64,000 nucleotides of DNA from Methylomicrobium sp035916875 (GTDB taxonomy: Bacteria; Pseudomonadota; Gammaproteobacteria; Methylococcales; Methylomonadaceae). The stretch is from the NCBI RefSeq assembly GCF_035916875.1, contig NZ_JAXUHN010000070.1, forward strand, positions 1 to 64,000, written 5' to 3'. The position numbers were made by a program, and so were the translations under genes. The notes beneath the pieces are model-generated. The model saw only the letters and a program-made list of their open reading frames with translations, ran no database searches and was not told where the DNA came from. The number at the start of each line of letters is the position of its first letter. The stretch's first letter is position 1. Positions 25,874-34,927 of the stretch are shown in pieces.

Positions 25874-28681
25874 ATGTACGATACCGTAATCCCTACACCA
25901 TCGGGTGTATTTTCAAATGCGAAACAGCCTTCATCGAATTTACCCGTATTACAAGTGATTCGACGCAATGGCGAGGCCGTCCCGTTTAACCCGGGAAAAA
26001 TCTCCATTGCCATCAGCAAGGCATTTTTGGCGGTCGAGCATGGCCATACCACGCTATCCAGCCGAATGCGCGAACAAGTCACTGTGCTGACCCAGACGGT
26101 TATAACCGCACTGATGCGCCGCTTGCCTTCCGGCGGCTCGGTGCATATTGAGGACATTCAGGACCAGGTCGAATTGGCTTTAATGCGCTCAGGGGAGCAC
26201 GACGTCGCAAAAGCCTATGTCCTATACCGGGAAAAACATGCCGCCGAGCGGGCCAGCCGGACACACGACGCAGCACCATTGCATATCACGGTTAATGGCA
26301 ACAGGCAGCCATTAGATGTCGTCAAACTGACCGAAATGGTGATGGAAGCTTGCCGGGATTTAGGCGCAGACGTCAGTCCGAAGCTCGTGGTCGAGCAAGC
26401 CGTGCGTGATTGTTATGACGGCATTTCGTTTAACGAAGTGCGCCGCGCCTTGATCCTTTCCGCCCGCAGCCTGATTGAGCGTGAACCGGCATACAACTAT
26501 GTCACCGCGCGTTTGCTGTTGGATCTGATTCGATCCGAAGTGTTGGGCGAAAGCGTCGATCATGGCGCGATGCAATCCGGTTATGCCGAGTATTTTCCAC
26601 GCTACATCAAGTTGGGTGTCGAAACCGGCTTGCTGGATAAGCGTTTGGCGCAGTTCGACTTGACCCGATTGGGTCAAGCATTGGTGGCGGACCGCGATTT
26701 CAAATTCGGCTATCTCGGCCTGCAAACCCTCTATGACCGCTATTTTTTACATATCGAGGAGCGGCGTATCGAGCTGCCGCAAATCTTCTTCATGCGCGTG
26801 GCGATGGGGCTGGCGATTAACGAGATCGAGCGCGAAGCCCGTGCCATCGAGTTTTATCAGGTGTTGTCAGGCTTCGATTTCATGAGTTCCACGCCGACGT
26901 TGTTCAATAGCGGCACGGTGCATGCGCAGCTTTCATCCTGCTATCTCAGTACCGTCGATGATGACCTCGACGGTATCTATCAGGCGATCAAAGAAAATGC
27001 GTTGTTGCAGAAATATGCCGGCGGCATAGGCAACGACTGGACGCCGGTGCGCGCCTTGGGCTCGCGCATCAAAGGCACCAACGGCAAGAGCCAGGGCGTG
27101 ATTCCCTTCCTGAAAGTCGCCAACGATACCGCCGTGGCGGTCAATCAGGGCGGCAAGCGCAAGGGCGCGGTCTGCGGCTACCTGGAAACCTGGCATCTGG
27201 ATATCGAAGAATTTCTGGATTTACGCAAAAACACCGGCGACGACCGCCGCCGCACGCACGACATGAACACCGCGCACTGGATTCCCGATCTGTTCATCCA
27301 GCGGATCAGCGACAACGCCGAGTGGACCTTGTTCTCGCCCTCGGATGTGCCGGATTTACACGACAAGTACGGGCATGCCTTTGCCGCGGCTTACCACGAA
27401 TACGAGCGCCGCGCGGATCTCGGCGAAATCAAATTATTCAAGCGCGTCCCGGCCCTGCAACTGTGGCGCAAAATGCTGTCGATGCTGTTTGAAACTGGCC
27501 ATCCCTGGATTACCTTCAAGGACGCCTGCAATCTGCGCTCGACGCAACAGCATGTCGGCGTCGTGCACAGCTCCAACTTGTGCACCGAAATTACGCTGAA
27601 TACCTCCGCGACTGAAATCGCGGTGTGCAATTTGGGTTCGGTGAATTTGCTCGCGCATCTAAAAGAAGAAAACGGAACATTGGCGCTGGATCAAGCCAAG
27701 CTAAAAGCCACCATTACTACCGCGATGCGCATGCTGGACAATGTGATCGACATCAATTTCTACGCGGTAGGGAGTGCCAGAAATTCGAATCTCCGCCACC
27801 GGCCGGTGGGTTTGGGCATCATGGGCTTTCAGGATTGCCTGCATGCACTGGCCATCCCTTACGCCTCAATGGATGCGGTCGAATTCGCCGATCACTCGAT
27901 GGAAGCGGTGTGTTACCACGCGTACTCGGCATCGAGCCGGTTGGCGGAGGAGCGCGGTCCGTATTCCAGCTTTAAGGGCAGTTTGTGGGATCAGGGTATT
28001 TTGCCGCTGGATACGCTGAACCTGTTGAGTGAAGCGCGTGGCGGCCAGGTGGAGGTCGATCGCAGCAGCACCTTAGATTGGGAATCCTTAAGAGCCCGCA
28101 TTCAGCAACACGGAATGCGCAACTCGAATTGCGTAGCGATTGCGCCGACGGCCACGATTGCCAATATTGTCGGCGTTTCCGCGAGCATCGAACCGGACTA
28201 TCAAAACCTGTATGTGAAATCCAATTTATCCGGTGAATTCACCGTCGTCAGCGAGGCATTGGTCAATGCGCTCAAGGCGCTGGATTTATGGGATGAGGTG
28301 ATGGTCGCCGACCTCAAATATTACGACGGCTCGCTAGCCAAAATAGACCGAATCCCTGCCGAACTCAAAGCGCTCTTTGCCACGGCTTTCGAGATCGATC
28401 CGGCCTGGCTGGTGGAGGCGGCAGCGCGGCGGCAAAAATGGATAGACCAGGCGCAATCGTTGAATCTCTACTTCGCCATTCCTTCCGGCAAAAAGCTGCA
28501 CGACACCTACCTGCTGGCATGGCGATGCGGTCTGAAAACCACCTATTACCTGCGCTCGCTTGGAGCGACCTCGGCCGAGAAATCAACCGGGGCCGGCGGT
28601 GGGCTCAATGCGGTTGCATCCGTCATCCCTGCACCCAAGCAATGTTCGATTGAAGATACGACCTGCGAAGCCTGCCAATAA
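25874..28681 (+). CDS. nrdA: Class Ia ribonucleoside-diphosphate reductase, alpha subunit
   Basis: A 935-residue catalytic subunit that reduces NDPs to dNDPs. ATG at 25874 is preceded by AAGGAG; the frame stays open upstream but that part overlaps the leader. One clear ATP-cone lies near residues 20-100, and a second cone-like domain may follow. Active-site residues are present: Cys356 and Cys585 (reducing pair), Asn568, Cys570 (thiyl radical) and Glu572. Tyr891-Tyr892 serve radical transfer, and the C-terminal CEAC shuttles electrons from thioredoxin. Length exceeds Escherichia coli NrdA (761), mainly at the N-terminus. It is controlled by the B12 riboswitch and followed 40 bp later by nrdB. 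Confidence 0.95.
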   Translation: MYDTVIPTPSGVFSNAKQPSSNLPVLQVIRRNGEAVPFNPGKISIAISKAFLAVEHGHTTLSSRMREQVTVLTQTVITALMRRLPSGGSVHIEDIQDQVELALMRSGEHDVAKAYVLYREKHAAERASRTHDAAPLHITVNGNRQPLDVVKLTEMVMEACRDLGADVSPKLVVEQAVRDCYDGISFNEVRRALILSARSLIEREPAYNYVTARLLLDLIRSEVLGESVDHGAMQSGYAEYFPRYIKLGVETGLLDKRLAQFDLTRLGQALVADRDFKFGYLGLQTLYDRYFLHIEERRIELPQIFFMRVAMGLAINEIEREARAIEFYQVLSGFDFMSSTPTLFNSGTVHAQLSSCYLSTVDDDLDGIYQAIKENALLQKYAGGIGNDWTPVRALGSRIKGTNGKSQGVIPFLKVANDTAVAVNQGGKRKGAVCGYLETWHLDIEEFLDLRKNTGDDRRRTHDMNTAHWIPDLFIQRISDNAEWTLFSPSDVPDLHDKYGHAFAAAYHEYERRADLGEIKLFKRVPALQLWRKMLSMLFETGHPWITFKDACNLRSTQQHVGVVHSSNLCTEITLNTSATEIAVCNLGSVNLLAHLKEENGTLALDQAKLKATITTAMRMLDNVIDINFYAVGSARNSNLRHRPVGLGIMGFQDCLHALAIPYASMDAVEFADHSMEAVCYHAYSASSRLAEERGPYSSFKGSLWDQGILPLDTLNLLSEARGGQVEVDRSSTLDWESLRARIQQHGMRNSNCVAIAPTATIANIVGVSASIEPDYQNLYVKSNLSGEFTVVSEALVNALKALDLWDEVMVADLKYYDGSLAKIDRIPAELKALFATAFEIDPAWLVEAAARRQKWIDQAQSLNLYFAIPSGKKLHDTYLLAWRCGLKTTYYLRSLGATSAEKSTGAGGGLNAVASVIPAPKQCSIEDTTCEACQ

Positions 28682-28721
28682 CCTTTGCGTACACGCCATT
28701 TAAAGTTTACAAGGAAATACC

Positions 28722-29846
28722 ATGTTATTATTCGAAGAAGATATTGTTACCGAAGAAATGCCGGACACGCTCAAACCCGTCTCAACGCCGGTTTTGGAAC
28801 GGCCTTCGGCCAACCCGCCGTCTGCATCCGGCCGCATCAATGCCCACGACAAGCGCGTGATCAACGGCCAAACCGACGTGAATCAACTGGTGCCGTTCAA
28901 ATACCATTGGGCTTGGGATAAATACCTGGCGGGCTGCGCCAATCACTGGATGCCTCAGGAAGTCCCGATGAGCCGCGATATTGCTCAATGGAAAGACTGC
29001 ACGGCGTTGACCGAAGACGAGCGCCTGATCGTCAAGCGCAACCTCGGTTTTTTTACCACCGCGGATTCATTGGCGGCCAACAACATTGTGCTGGGGACTT
29101 ATCGCCACATCACCGCCCCGGAATGCCGTCAATACCTGCTACGGCAAGCCTTTGAAGAAGCCATCCATACCCATGCCTACCAATATGTCGTCGAGAGCCT
29201 GGGCCTGGATGAGAGCGAAATATTCAATGCCTATCGGGAAATTCCCAGCATCCGCGATAAGGATAATTTTCTGATTCCGTTCATCAATACCTTGACCGAT
29301 CCCGCCTTCAAAACCGGCACCTTAGCCTCGGATCAGCAATTATTGCGCTCGCTGATCGTGTTTGCTTGCATCATGGAAGGCTTGTTTTTCTACGTGGGTT
29401 TCGTGCAGATTCTGGCGCTAGGGCGGCAGAACAAGATGCAAGGGGCGGCGGAACAGTATCAATATATCCTGCGCGACGAATCTCTACACTGCAATTTCGG
29501 CGTCGATCTGATCAATACCATCAAACTCGAAAATCCGCCGCTGTGGACCGGCGAATTTCGCGATGAAATCAAGGCGCTGATACGACAGGCCGTGGAACTC
29601 GAATACCGTTATGCCGAAGACACCATGCCGCGCGGCGTACTCGGCCTGAATGCCGGCATGTTCAAGGAATACCTGCGTTTTATCGCCAACCGCCGCTGTC
29701 AACAAATAGGCTTGGACGCGCTGTATCCGGGCGCGGCCAACCCGTTTCCGTGGATGAGCGAAATGATCGATCTCAAGAAAGAGAAAAACTTTTTTGAATC
29801 GCGGGTAACAGAGTATCAAACGGGGGGCGCACTCAGCTGGGATTAA
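28722..29846 (+). CDS. nrdB: Class Ia ribonucleoside-diphosphate reductase, beta subunit
   Basis: A 374-residue diiron subunit that generates and stores the tyrosyl radical for NrdA. The ligand pattern is intact: Asp115 in TTADSLAANN, Glu146 and His149 in FEEAIHTHAY, and a second EXXH (DESLHCNFG) further on. Tyr153, four residues after His149, is the radical tyrosine. This makes it class Ia rather than the Mn/Fe class Ic, which carries Phe there. A start with an AAGGAAA ribosome site lies 40 bp after nrdA; both genes share the riboswitch-controlled transcript, which ends at a strong hairpin. Confidence 0.95.
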   Translation: MLLFEEDIVTEEMPDTLKPVSTPVLERPSANPPSASGRINAHDKRVINGQTDVNQLVPFKYHWAWDKYLAGCANHWMPQEVPMSRDIAQWKDCTALTEDERLIVKRNLGFFTTADSLAANNIVLGTYRHITAPECRQYLLRQAFEEAIHTHAYQYVVESLGLDESEIFNAYREIPSIRDKDNFLIPFINTLTDPAFKTGTLASDQQLLRSLIVFACIMEGLFFYVGFVQILALGRQNKMQGAAEQYQYILRDESLHCNFGVDLINTIKLENPPLWTGEFRDEIKALIRQAVELEYRYAEDTMPRGVLGLNAGMFKEYLRFIANRRCQQIGLDALYPGAANPFPWMSEMIDLKKEKNFFESRVTEYQTGGALSWD

Positions 29847-29851
29847 GCCCG

Positions 29852-29887
29852 TTCACCCCAGGCCGCAAGGATGCGGCCTGGGGTGAA
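29852..29887. terminator. Perfect 16-bp hairpin between convergent nrdB and metR
   Basis: TTCACCCCAGGCCGCA (29852-29867) pairs exactly with 29872-29887 around an AGGA loop. It lies 5 bp after the nrdB stop and 12 bp after the metR stop on the other strand, so it probably terminates both transcripts. There is no long T-run, but the stem is very stable. Confidence 0.75.
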
Positions 29888-29899
29888 GTTAAAGCGCAA

Positions 29900-30781
29900 T
29901 CACCCCTTCGACTGCGCATGCGCAATCAACCACTGAATATATTCCAATTGCACGTCTTCGTGACGGGTTGCCAGATACATGGTTTTAGTGAGCGGCAAGT
30001 TGTTAAACCTTAGGCTGACCACATCCGGATTTTTAAGTTTATCGGCCAGCAGCCATTCCGGCAGCAGGCAAACGCCGCGCTGGCTGGCTGCCAGTTGCAA
30101 CATAATATCGGTTTCTTCCACGGTGACATGCGCAAGCGGTTCAATGCCGGCGGGTTGCAGGACTTTCCTGAACATATCCAGACGCTCGCGTTCGACGGGG
30201 TAAGTCAGAATGGTCTCTTGCTGTAACTCGGACGGCTCGATGAATTGACGACCGGCCAACCGGTGTTGCCTGGAAACAATCAACACCAACTCAAAATCAA
30301 ATAACGACTGGTAATGCAGCACACCGTTAAACACCGGGTCGGACGTCAACACCGCGTCCAGCTTGTATTGCTGGATAGCCTCGAACGAATTAAACCGGTA
30401 GCGAGAGGTAACTTCGACAGCCAAATCCGGCCAGGCTTGCAGATAAGGCTGGAGAATGGTGCGAAACCATTCGTAGCAGGCGTGGCAGTCGATGCCGATA
30501 ATCAATTTTCCGGTCTTTCCTGCGGCCAGCAGAGTCAGGTGCTGTTCGGCGGAAGCCACGGTCGCAATGACCGATTCGGCGACCTCGGAAAGATAATGCC
30601 CCGCCTGGGTCAGCACCAAGGTGCGTCCTTGTTTGCGCCAAAGAACGATGCCTAAACGCTGCTCCAGGTTTTTCATCTGGTGCGATAAGGCCGATTGCGT
30701 TAAATGCAGCGACTCGGCAGCCGCACTCAAGGTGCCGCATCGTTTAAGTGCTAACAGAATACGAAAATGGATCAGCTCCAT
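29900..30781 (-). CDS. metR: LysR-family regulator of methionine synthesis
   Basis: A 293-residue MetR homologue; MetR activates metE, with homocysteine as co-inducer. The N-terminal helix-turn-helix contains GTLSAAAESLHLTQSALSHQ. The effector domain has the MetR-like DCHACYEWF near residue 97 and LTYPVERERLDMF near residue 196. It is transcribed divergently from metE across a 107-bp gap, the classic metR-metE arrangement, where MetR represses itself and activates metE. No frameshift or missing part was seen. Confidence 0.93.
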   Translation of the reverse strand: MELIHFRILLALKRCGTLSAAAESLHLTQSALSHQMKNLEQRLGIVLWRKQGRTLVLTQAGHYLSEVAESVIATVASAEQHLTLLAAGKTGKLIIGIDCHACYEWFRTILQPYLQAWPDLAVEVTSRYRFNSFEAIQQYKLDAVLTSDPVFNGVLHYQSLFDFELVLIVSRQHRLAGRQFIEPSELQQETILTYPVERERLDMFRKVLQPAGIEPLAHVTVEETDIMLQLAASQRGVCLLPEWLLADKLKNPDVVSLRFNNLPLTKTMYLATRHEDVQLEYIQWLIAHAQSKG

Positions 30782-30786
30782 ATTGA

Positions 30787-30820
30787 TGAAATTTCCTCAT
30801 AAAAGCGTGAGAAACTATCA
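30787..30820. promoter_or_regulatory. Putative MetR binding sites
   Basis: Two imperfect matches to the MetR consensus TGAA-N5-TTCA lie in the metR-metE gap: TGAAATTTCCTCA (30787-30799, one mismatch) and TGAGAAACTATCA (30808-30820, two mismatches or more). Their pairing and position between divergent genes fit MetR control. Confidence 0.45.
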
Positions 30821-30888
30821 ATATTTAACATATTACACAAGCGCTACAATGTCGTTTTTGTTAATAATCACATTGTGGAGCCGTATTG

Positions 30889-33153
30889 ATGACTAAAACG
30901 CATAACCTGGGATTTCCGCGTCTGGGCGAAAATCGCGAACTCAAATTTGCTCTGGAACGCTATTGGCGCGGCGAAATCGATCACAGCATTTTACACGCGA
31001 CGGCGGCCGAACTTCGCCAACGTCACTGGAAACTGCAAGCCAACAGCGGACTGGATCTGATTCCGGTCGGGGATTTTTCTTACTACGATCAGGTTCTGGA
31101 TACCAGTATTATGCTCGGCGTTATTCCGGAACGATTCGGATCATCCATCAACCTGGATACCTATTTCAGAATGGCGCGCGGCCGTGCCAACGATGGCGTT
31201 CCCTTTCGAGCTTGCGAAATGACCAAATGGTTCGACACCAATTATCATTATCTGGTGCCTGAGGTGGCAGCGGATCAGCAATTTGAACTGTCCAGCACAA
31301 AATTATTCGATGAAACGCGCGAACTGCAAGTGCTAGGCTATCAGCCGAAACCGGTTTTACTGGGACCGTTAACTTGGTTATGGCTGGCGAAAACGACCGG
31401 CGACTTCAATAAGCTCGATTTATTGGAGCGCTTGCTGCCGGCTTATAGCAACATTCTTCAGCGCTTGGCCTACCAGGACGTGGAATGGGTGCAAATCGAT
31501 GAACCGATTCTGGTATTGGATTTGCCTAATGCCTGGCGAAACGCATTTGAGCTCGTCTACAATCGGCTGCAAAGTTGCCCGGTTAAAATCCTGCTTGCCA
31601 CTTATTTCGGCGAACTGGGCGAACATGCCTCATTGACTTGCAAGCTGCCGGTTGCCGGACTGCATGTCGACTTGGTCAGAGCGCCGGAACAATTGACGGC
31701 CGTTTTAGACAACTTCCCTAATCATAAAATATTGTCATTAGGCCTCATCGATGGCCGCAATATCTGGCGCACCGATTTAAACGCCGCACTGGCAACCGTC
31801 AGCGTGGTACGGGAACGCTTTAAAGGCGAGCTTTGGCTGGCACCGTCCTGTTCCTTGCTGCATGTGCCCATTGATCTGGAACTCGAAAAAGATTTAGAAC
31901 CGACCATCAAGTCCTGGCTGGCGTTCGCGCGGCAAAAACTCACCGAGTTGGAAGTTTTACGCCTGGCTATAGAAGAACCGGAAGCAGCCGAACCGGAGTT
32001 GGCCGCTTCAGCGGCGGCAATCCGTGCACGCCGGGAGTCCGGTTTGACTCATAATCCGGCAGTGCAAACAAGGCTCTCGACGATTAACGACTCGCTGACG
32101 CAACGCCAAAATCCCTTTCCTGTGCGCCAGGAGCAGCAGCGGGCCAAACTCAATCTGCCCGCTTATCCGACCACGACCATCGGATCTTTTCCGCAAACGC
32201 CTGAAATCCGCAAAGCCCGTGCTGACTTCAAACGTGGATTGATTAGCGAGGCCGACTATATCAGGCAAATGGAACAAACGATTGAATTCTGCGTCAGGGA
32301 ACAGGAAGATCTGGGGCTCGATGTGCTGGTACATGGCGAAGCGGAACGCAACGACATGGTTGAATATTTCGGCGAACAACTGGACGGTTTTTTATTCACC
32401 GCCAACGGCTGGGTGCAATCCTACGGCTCCCGTTGCGTCAAACCACCGATCATCTATGGCGACGTGAGCCGGCCGACACCGATGACGATCCGCTGGAGCC
32501 GGTATGCCCAATCGCTGACGGCCAAACCGATGAAAGGCATGCTGACCGGGCCGGTAACCCTGCTGAACTGGTCGTTTGTGCGTGACGATCAGCCGCGCGC
32601 AACTACGGCGTATCAATTGGCATTGGCATTGCGTGACGAAGTGACCGATTTGGAACATGCCGGCATCCCGGTCATTCAAATCGATGAGGCGGCGTTCAGA
32701 GAAGGCTTACCGCCACGGCAATCGCGATGGCACGATTACCTGGATTGGGCGGTACGCGCTTTCCGCATTTGTTCCAGCGGGGTGAAGGACAGCACGCAAA
32801 TCCACACCCATATGTGCTATTCCGAGTTCAACGACATCATTACCGCCATCGCCGAGTTGGATGCCGACGTGATTACCATCGAAACCTCCCGTTCCAACAT
32901 GGAACTATTGGATGCTTTCATCGATTTTAATTACCCGAACGAAATAGGGCCTGGCGTCTACGACATACACAGCCCAAATGTGCCGACAACCCAAGACATG
33001 ATTGCTTTGCTGAAAATAGCTGGAGAAAGAATTGAACCCGACAAGTTATGGGTTAATCCGGATTGCGGTTTGAAAACACGTCAGTGGCAAGATGTTAAAC
33101 CGTCATTAGCCAATATGACCGCGGCTGCCCACACATTAAGATCGAGTACATAG
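30889..33153 (+). CDS. metE: Cobalamin-independent methionine synthase
   Basis: A 754-residue enzyme that moves a methyl group from 5-methyltetrahydropteroyltri-L-glutamate to homocysteine without B12. The zinc ligands fall at His641 and Cys643 (IHTHMCYSEF) and Cys726 (NPDCGLKTRQW), the same numbering as Escherichia coli MetE. The N-terminal signature THNLGFPRLGENRELKFALE is present. I use the ATG at 30889 rather than the preceding TTG. Together with the riboswitch-controlled nrdAB this forms a B12-sparing gene group. Confidence 0.95.
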   Translation: MTKTHNLGFPRLGENRELKFALERYWRGEIDHSILHATAAELRQRHWKLQANSGLDLIPVGDFSYYDQVLDTSIMLGVIPERFGSSINLDTYFRMARGRANDGVPFRACEMTKWFDTNYHYLVPEVAADQQFELSSTKLFDETRELQVLGYQPKPVLLGPLTWLWLAKTTGDFNKLDLLERLLPAYSNILQRLAYQDVEWVQIDEPILVLDLPNAWRNAFELVYNRLQSCPVKILLATYFGELGEHASLTCKLPVAGLHVDLVRAPEQLTAVLDNFPNHKILSLGLIDGRNIWRTDLNAALATVSVVRERFKGELWLAPSCSLLHVPIDLELEKDLEPTIKSWLAFARQKLTELEVLRLAIEEPEAAEPELAASAAAIRARRESGLTHNPAVQTRLSTINDSLTQRQNPFPVRQEQQRAKLNLPAYPTTTIGSFPQTPEIRKARADFKRGLISEADYIRQMEQTIEFCVREQEDLGLDVLVHGEAERNDMVEYFGEQLDGFLFTANGWVQSYGSRCVKPPIIYGDVSRPTPMTIRWSRYAQSLTAKPMKGMLTGPVTLLNWSFVRDDQPRATTAYQLALALRDEVTDLEHAGIPVIQIDEAAFREGLPPRQSRWHDYLDWAVRAFRICSSGVKDSTQIHTHMCYSEFNDIITAIAELDADVITIETSRSNMELLDAFIDFNYPNEIGPGVYDIHSPNVPTTQDMIALLKIAGERIEPDKLWVNPDCGLKTRQWQDVKPSLANMTAAAHTLRSST

Positions 33154-33170
33154 AAATCTTTTACAATCGC

Positions 33171-33216
33171 CAAAGGCGGCATTCGAAAATTGGTTGCCTC
33201 TTGCCGGCCGCCTTTG
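33171..33216 (+). terminator. Possible metE terminator hairpin
   Basis: CAAAGGCGGC (33171-33180) pairs with GCCGCCTTTG (33207-33216) across a 26-nt loop, 17 bp after the metE stop. The stem is perfect, but the loop is long and no T-run follows, so the call is tentative. Confidence 0.4.
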
Positions 33217-33239
33217 CCCAACGGACACAAGCTTGAATT

Positions 33240-34174
33240 GTGAAAGCTGTATCGATGGCGTCCGCTACTGACGACCTAGCTCATGTCAATGAAGCGCAAA
33301 ATAATCCGCTGCAGCCGGATATTTATTACTGCGGCTTCGTCGCTTCCCCTTTGCTCGGCTTGCCGCAAGGTCTTTTCGACCTACGTGAACGGCGTCCGCG
33401 TCAACGAGCCGTTCGGGGATTCGGTCAACTGGGATCTGATTCCGCGCGGCGCAATCGATACGATGGAACTGTATCCGGGCTCCAATCCGTTGTACGGCTT
33501 GAATAGCCTGGGTGGGGCCATTTCCATGAAGACCAAGACCGGTTTCTCGGCGCCGAAGCATCAGTTCGAGGCGTACGGCGGTTCCTGGGACTGGCATTCG
33601 GAGGAATTGACCAGCGGCTGGAATAACGCCACCTTCGGCTGTTTCATCGACCTGCATCACTTCGCCGAGCAAGGCTGGCGCAACTTTTCGCCGGCCGAGG
33701 CGAATCAAGTTTTCAGCAAGTAGCCTCGATGGAGCTTGCGGAATCGAGGATAAACGAAGCCGCATGCCTTAAAAAATCTCCCTGTCGTTTCTGGTTGAGA
33801 CTTCGATGGCTTCCGTTGGACAATTGTAACTTGCCGGTTTCGATAACCTCGATTCCGCTGACGCTTCATCGAGGCTACCTTACTGGCGCAACTTTTCGCC
33901 GGCCGAGGCGAATCAAGTTTTCAGCACGCTGAGCTGGCGGGGCGACAAGGGTACGATCGATCTGACTCTGGGTGCGAACGACAACGACATGCGCGGCAAC
34001 GGCGCGATACCGATTCAGTTGCAGCAGCAAAATCGGGAGGCGGTGTTTACCCATCCCGACCAGACCATCACCCGGATGTTTTTCTCCGAATTAGCCGGCA
34101 GCTATGTGCTGACCGACAAGATCGAATTGAGCAGTAATGCTTTTCGCCTATTAGAGGTGATTTCATGGGCATGA
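33240..34174 (+). pseudogene. TonB-dependent receptor fragment, frameshifted and interrupted
   Basis: This is part of the plug and early barrel of a TonB-dependent receptor. One frame begins with QPDIYYCGFVASPLLGLPQGL; the sequence then shifts frame to TYVNGVRVNEPFGDSVNWDLIP and continues to AEANQVFSK, where a small insert adds a stop. After the insert the frame resumes (WRNFSPAEANQVFSTLSW) and runs to SSNAFRLLEV before decaying. The signal peptide, TonB box and most of the barrel are missing. Three lesions (frameshift, insertion, C-terminal loss) make a functional product impossible. The neighbouring BNR/TlpA-like genes may once have worked with it. Confidence 0.88.
33719..33882. mobile_element. 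MITE-like insert flanked by a 44-bp direct repeat
   Basis: The insert of about 164 bp has terminal inverted repeats GTAGCCTCGATG (33720-33731) and CATCGAGGCTAC (33867-33878), extended imperfectly through AGCTTGCGG. It codes for nothing. The receptor sequence CTGGCGCAACTTTTCG and the bases after it are duplicated exactly at 33675-33718 and 33883-33926 (44 bp). That is long for a target duplication, so replication slippage or a second event may be involved. Confidence 0.7.
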
Positions 34175-34392
34175 AATGCCTAGTGTTGGTAATCCCAACT
34201 GCTGTCTACGTAATCGTTAGACCTTGGCGGCTTGACAGATCGGGGTTTGCAACACCGGCCCTAGATGTCCTTGCTACTTTGATAAAACGATACGAACGGG
34301 TTTAGCCGGGGGTTCGGTTCAGACGACATAGACCTGCCAGGTTTTTAAAGTTTGATAGGCCTATGATAGGGCAATTATTTTAAACCCATTCC

Positions 34393-34926
34393 TTAGCCGC
34401 CGGTTTTTCGAGGCGGCGCGATTCTGAATGACGTCAGCCAGGTTTCGATTTGTTGCGCATTCAATGCGCCGCTGACGCCGACCCGGTTGTGCTGTGGGTC
34501 ATAGAAGTAACTGCGTGGCATTTCGCCGTACCAAGCCGGATCGATCATATAACGCAGGCGTTCCGCGCTGGTCTGCGAAAACACCCAGGCGTCGGTGATG
34601 GCGAGGCGATACTTCACCAATACAGAGGAGATTTGTCCGGAAAGCTCGGCCGGGTCGGTGGAAATCAACACCAGATGTAAATCGGGATGCCGCTTCTTGA
34701 TCTTGCCGAGCAAATCCAGTTCCTTGCGGCAGGGCGGACAATCGAGCGACCACAAGACCAGCAGGAAAGGCCGGCCGGCATAAGCGACCTGAATCTTTTC
34801 GAGGCTGTCGGTTTCAAAAGCGCGTAAGGATGTCCCGGCAGCGGCCGGTTTGGCGGTTGCACAAATCAAAATCATGCTGAGAATAAACAGCAGCATGCAG
34901 ACGAACGATTGCATTTTTACGGTCAT
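34393..34926 (-). CDS. Secreted TlpA/thioredoxin-like protein
   Basis: A 177-residue protein with an N-terminal signal (about residues 1-30) and a thioredoxin fold. The active-site motif is CPPC in LVLWSLDCPPCRKELDLL near residue 63. The cis-Pro region is probably GEMPRSYFYDP. It should act in periplasmic disulfide exchange. Its start lies one base after the stop of the BNR-repeat gene, so the two are co-transcribed, and that partner has a CSCC cluster that could be a redox client. The downstream neighbour is the dead TonB receptor. Confidence 0.82.
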   Translation of the reverse strand: MTVKMQSFVCMLLFILSMILICATAKPAAAGTSLRAFETDSLEKIQVAYAGRPFLLVLWSLDCPPCRKELDLLGKIKKRHPDLHLVLISTDPAELSGQISSVLVKYRLAITDAWVFSQTSAERLRYMIDPAWYGEMPRSYFYDPQHNRVGVSGALNAQQIETWLTSFRIAPPRKTGG

Positions 34927-34927
34927 C

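Noticed and set aside
28722..29846. Class Ic (Mn/Fe, radical-tyrosine-free) NrdB
   Set aside because: Tyr153 is present four residues after the iron-ligand His149, so a tyrosyl radical class Ia protein is expected.
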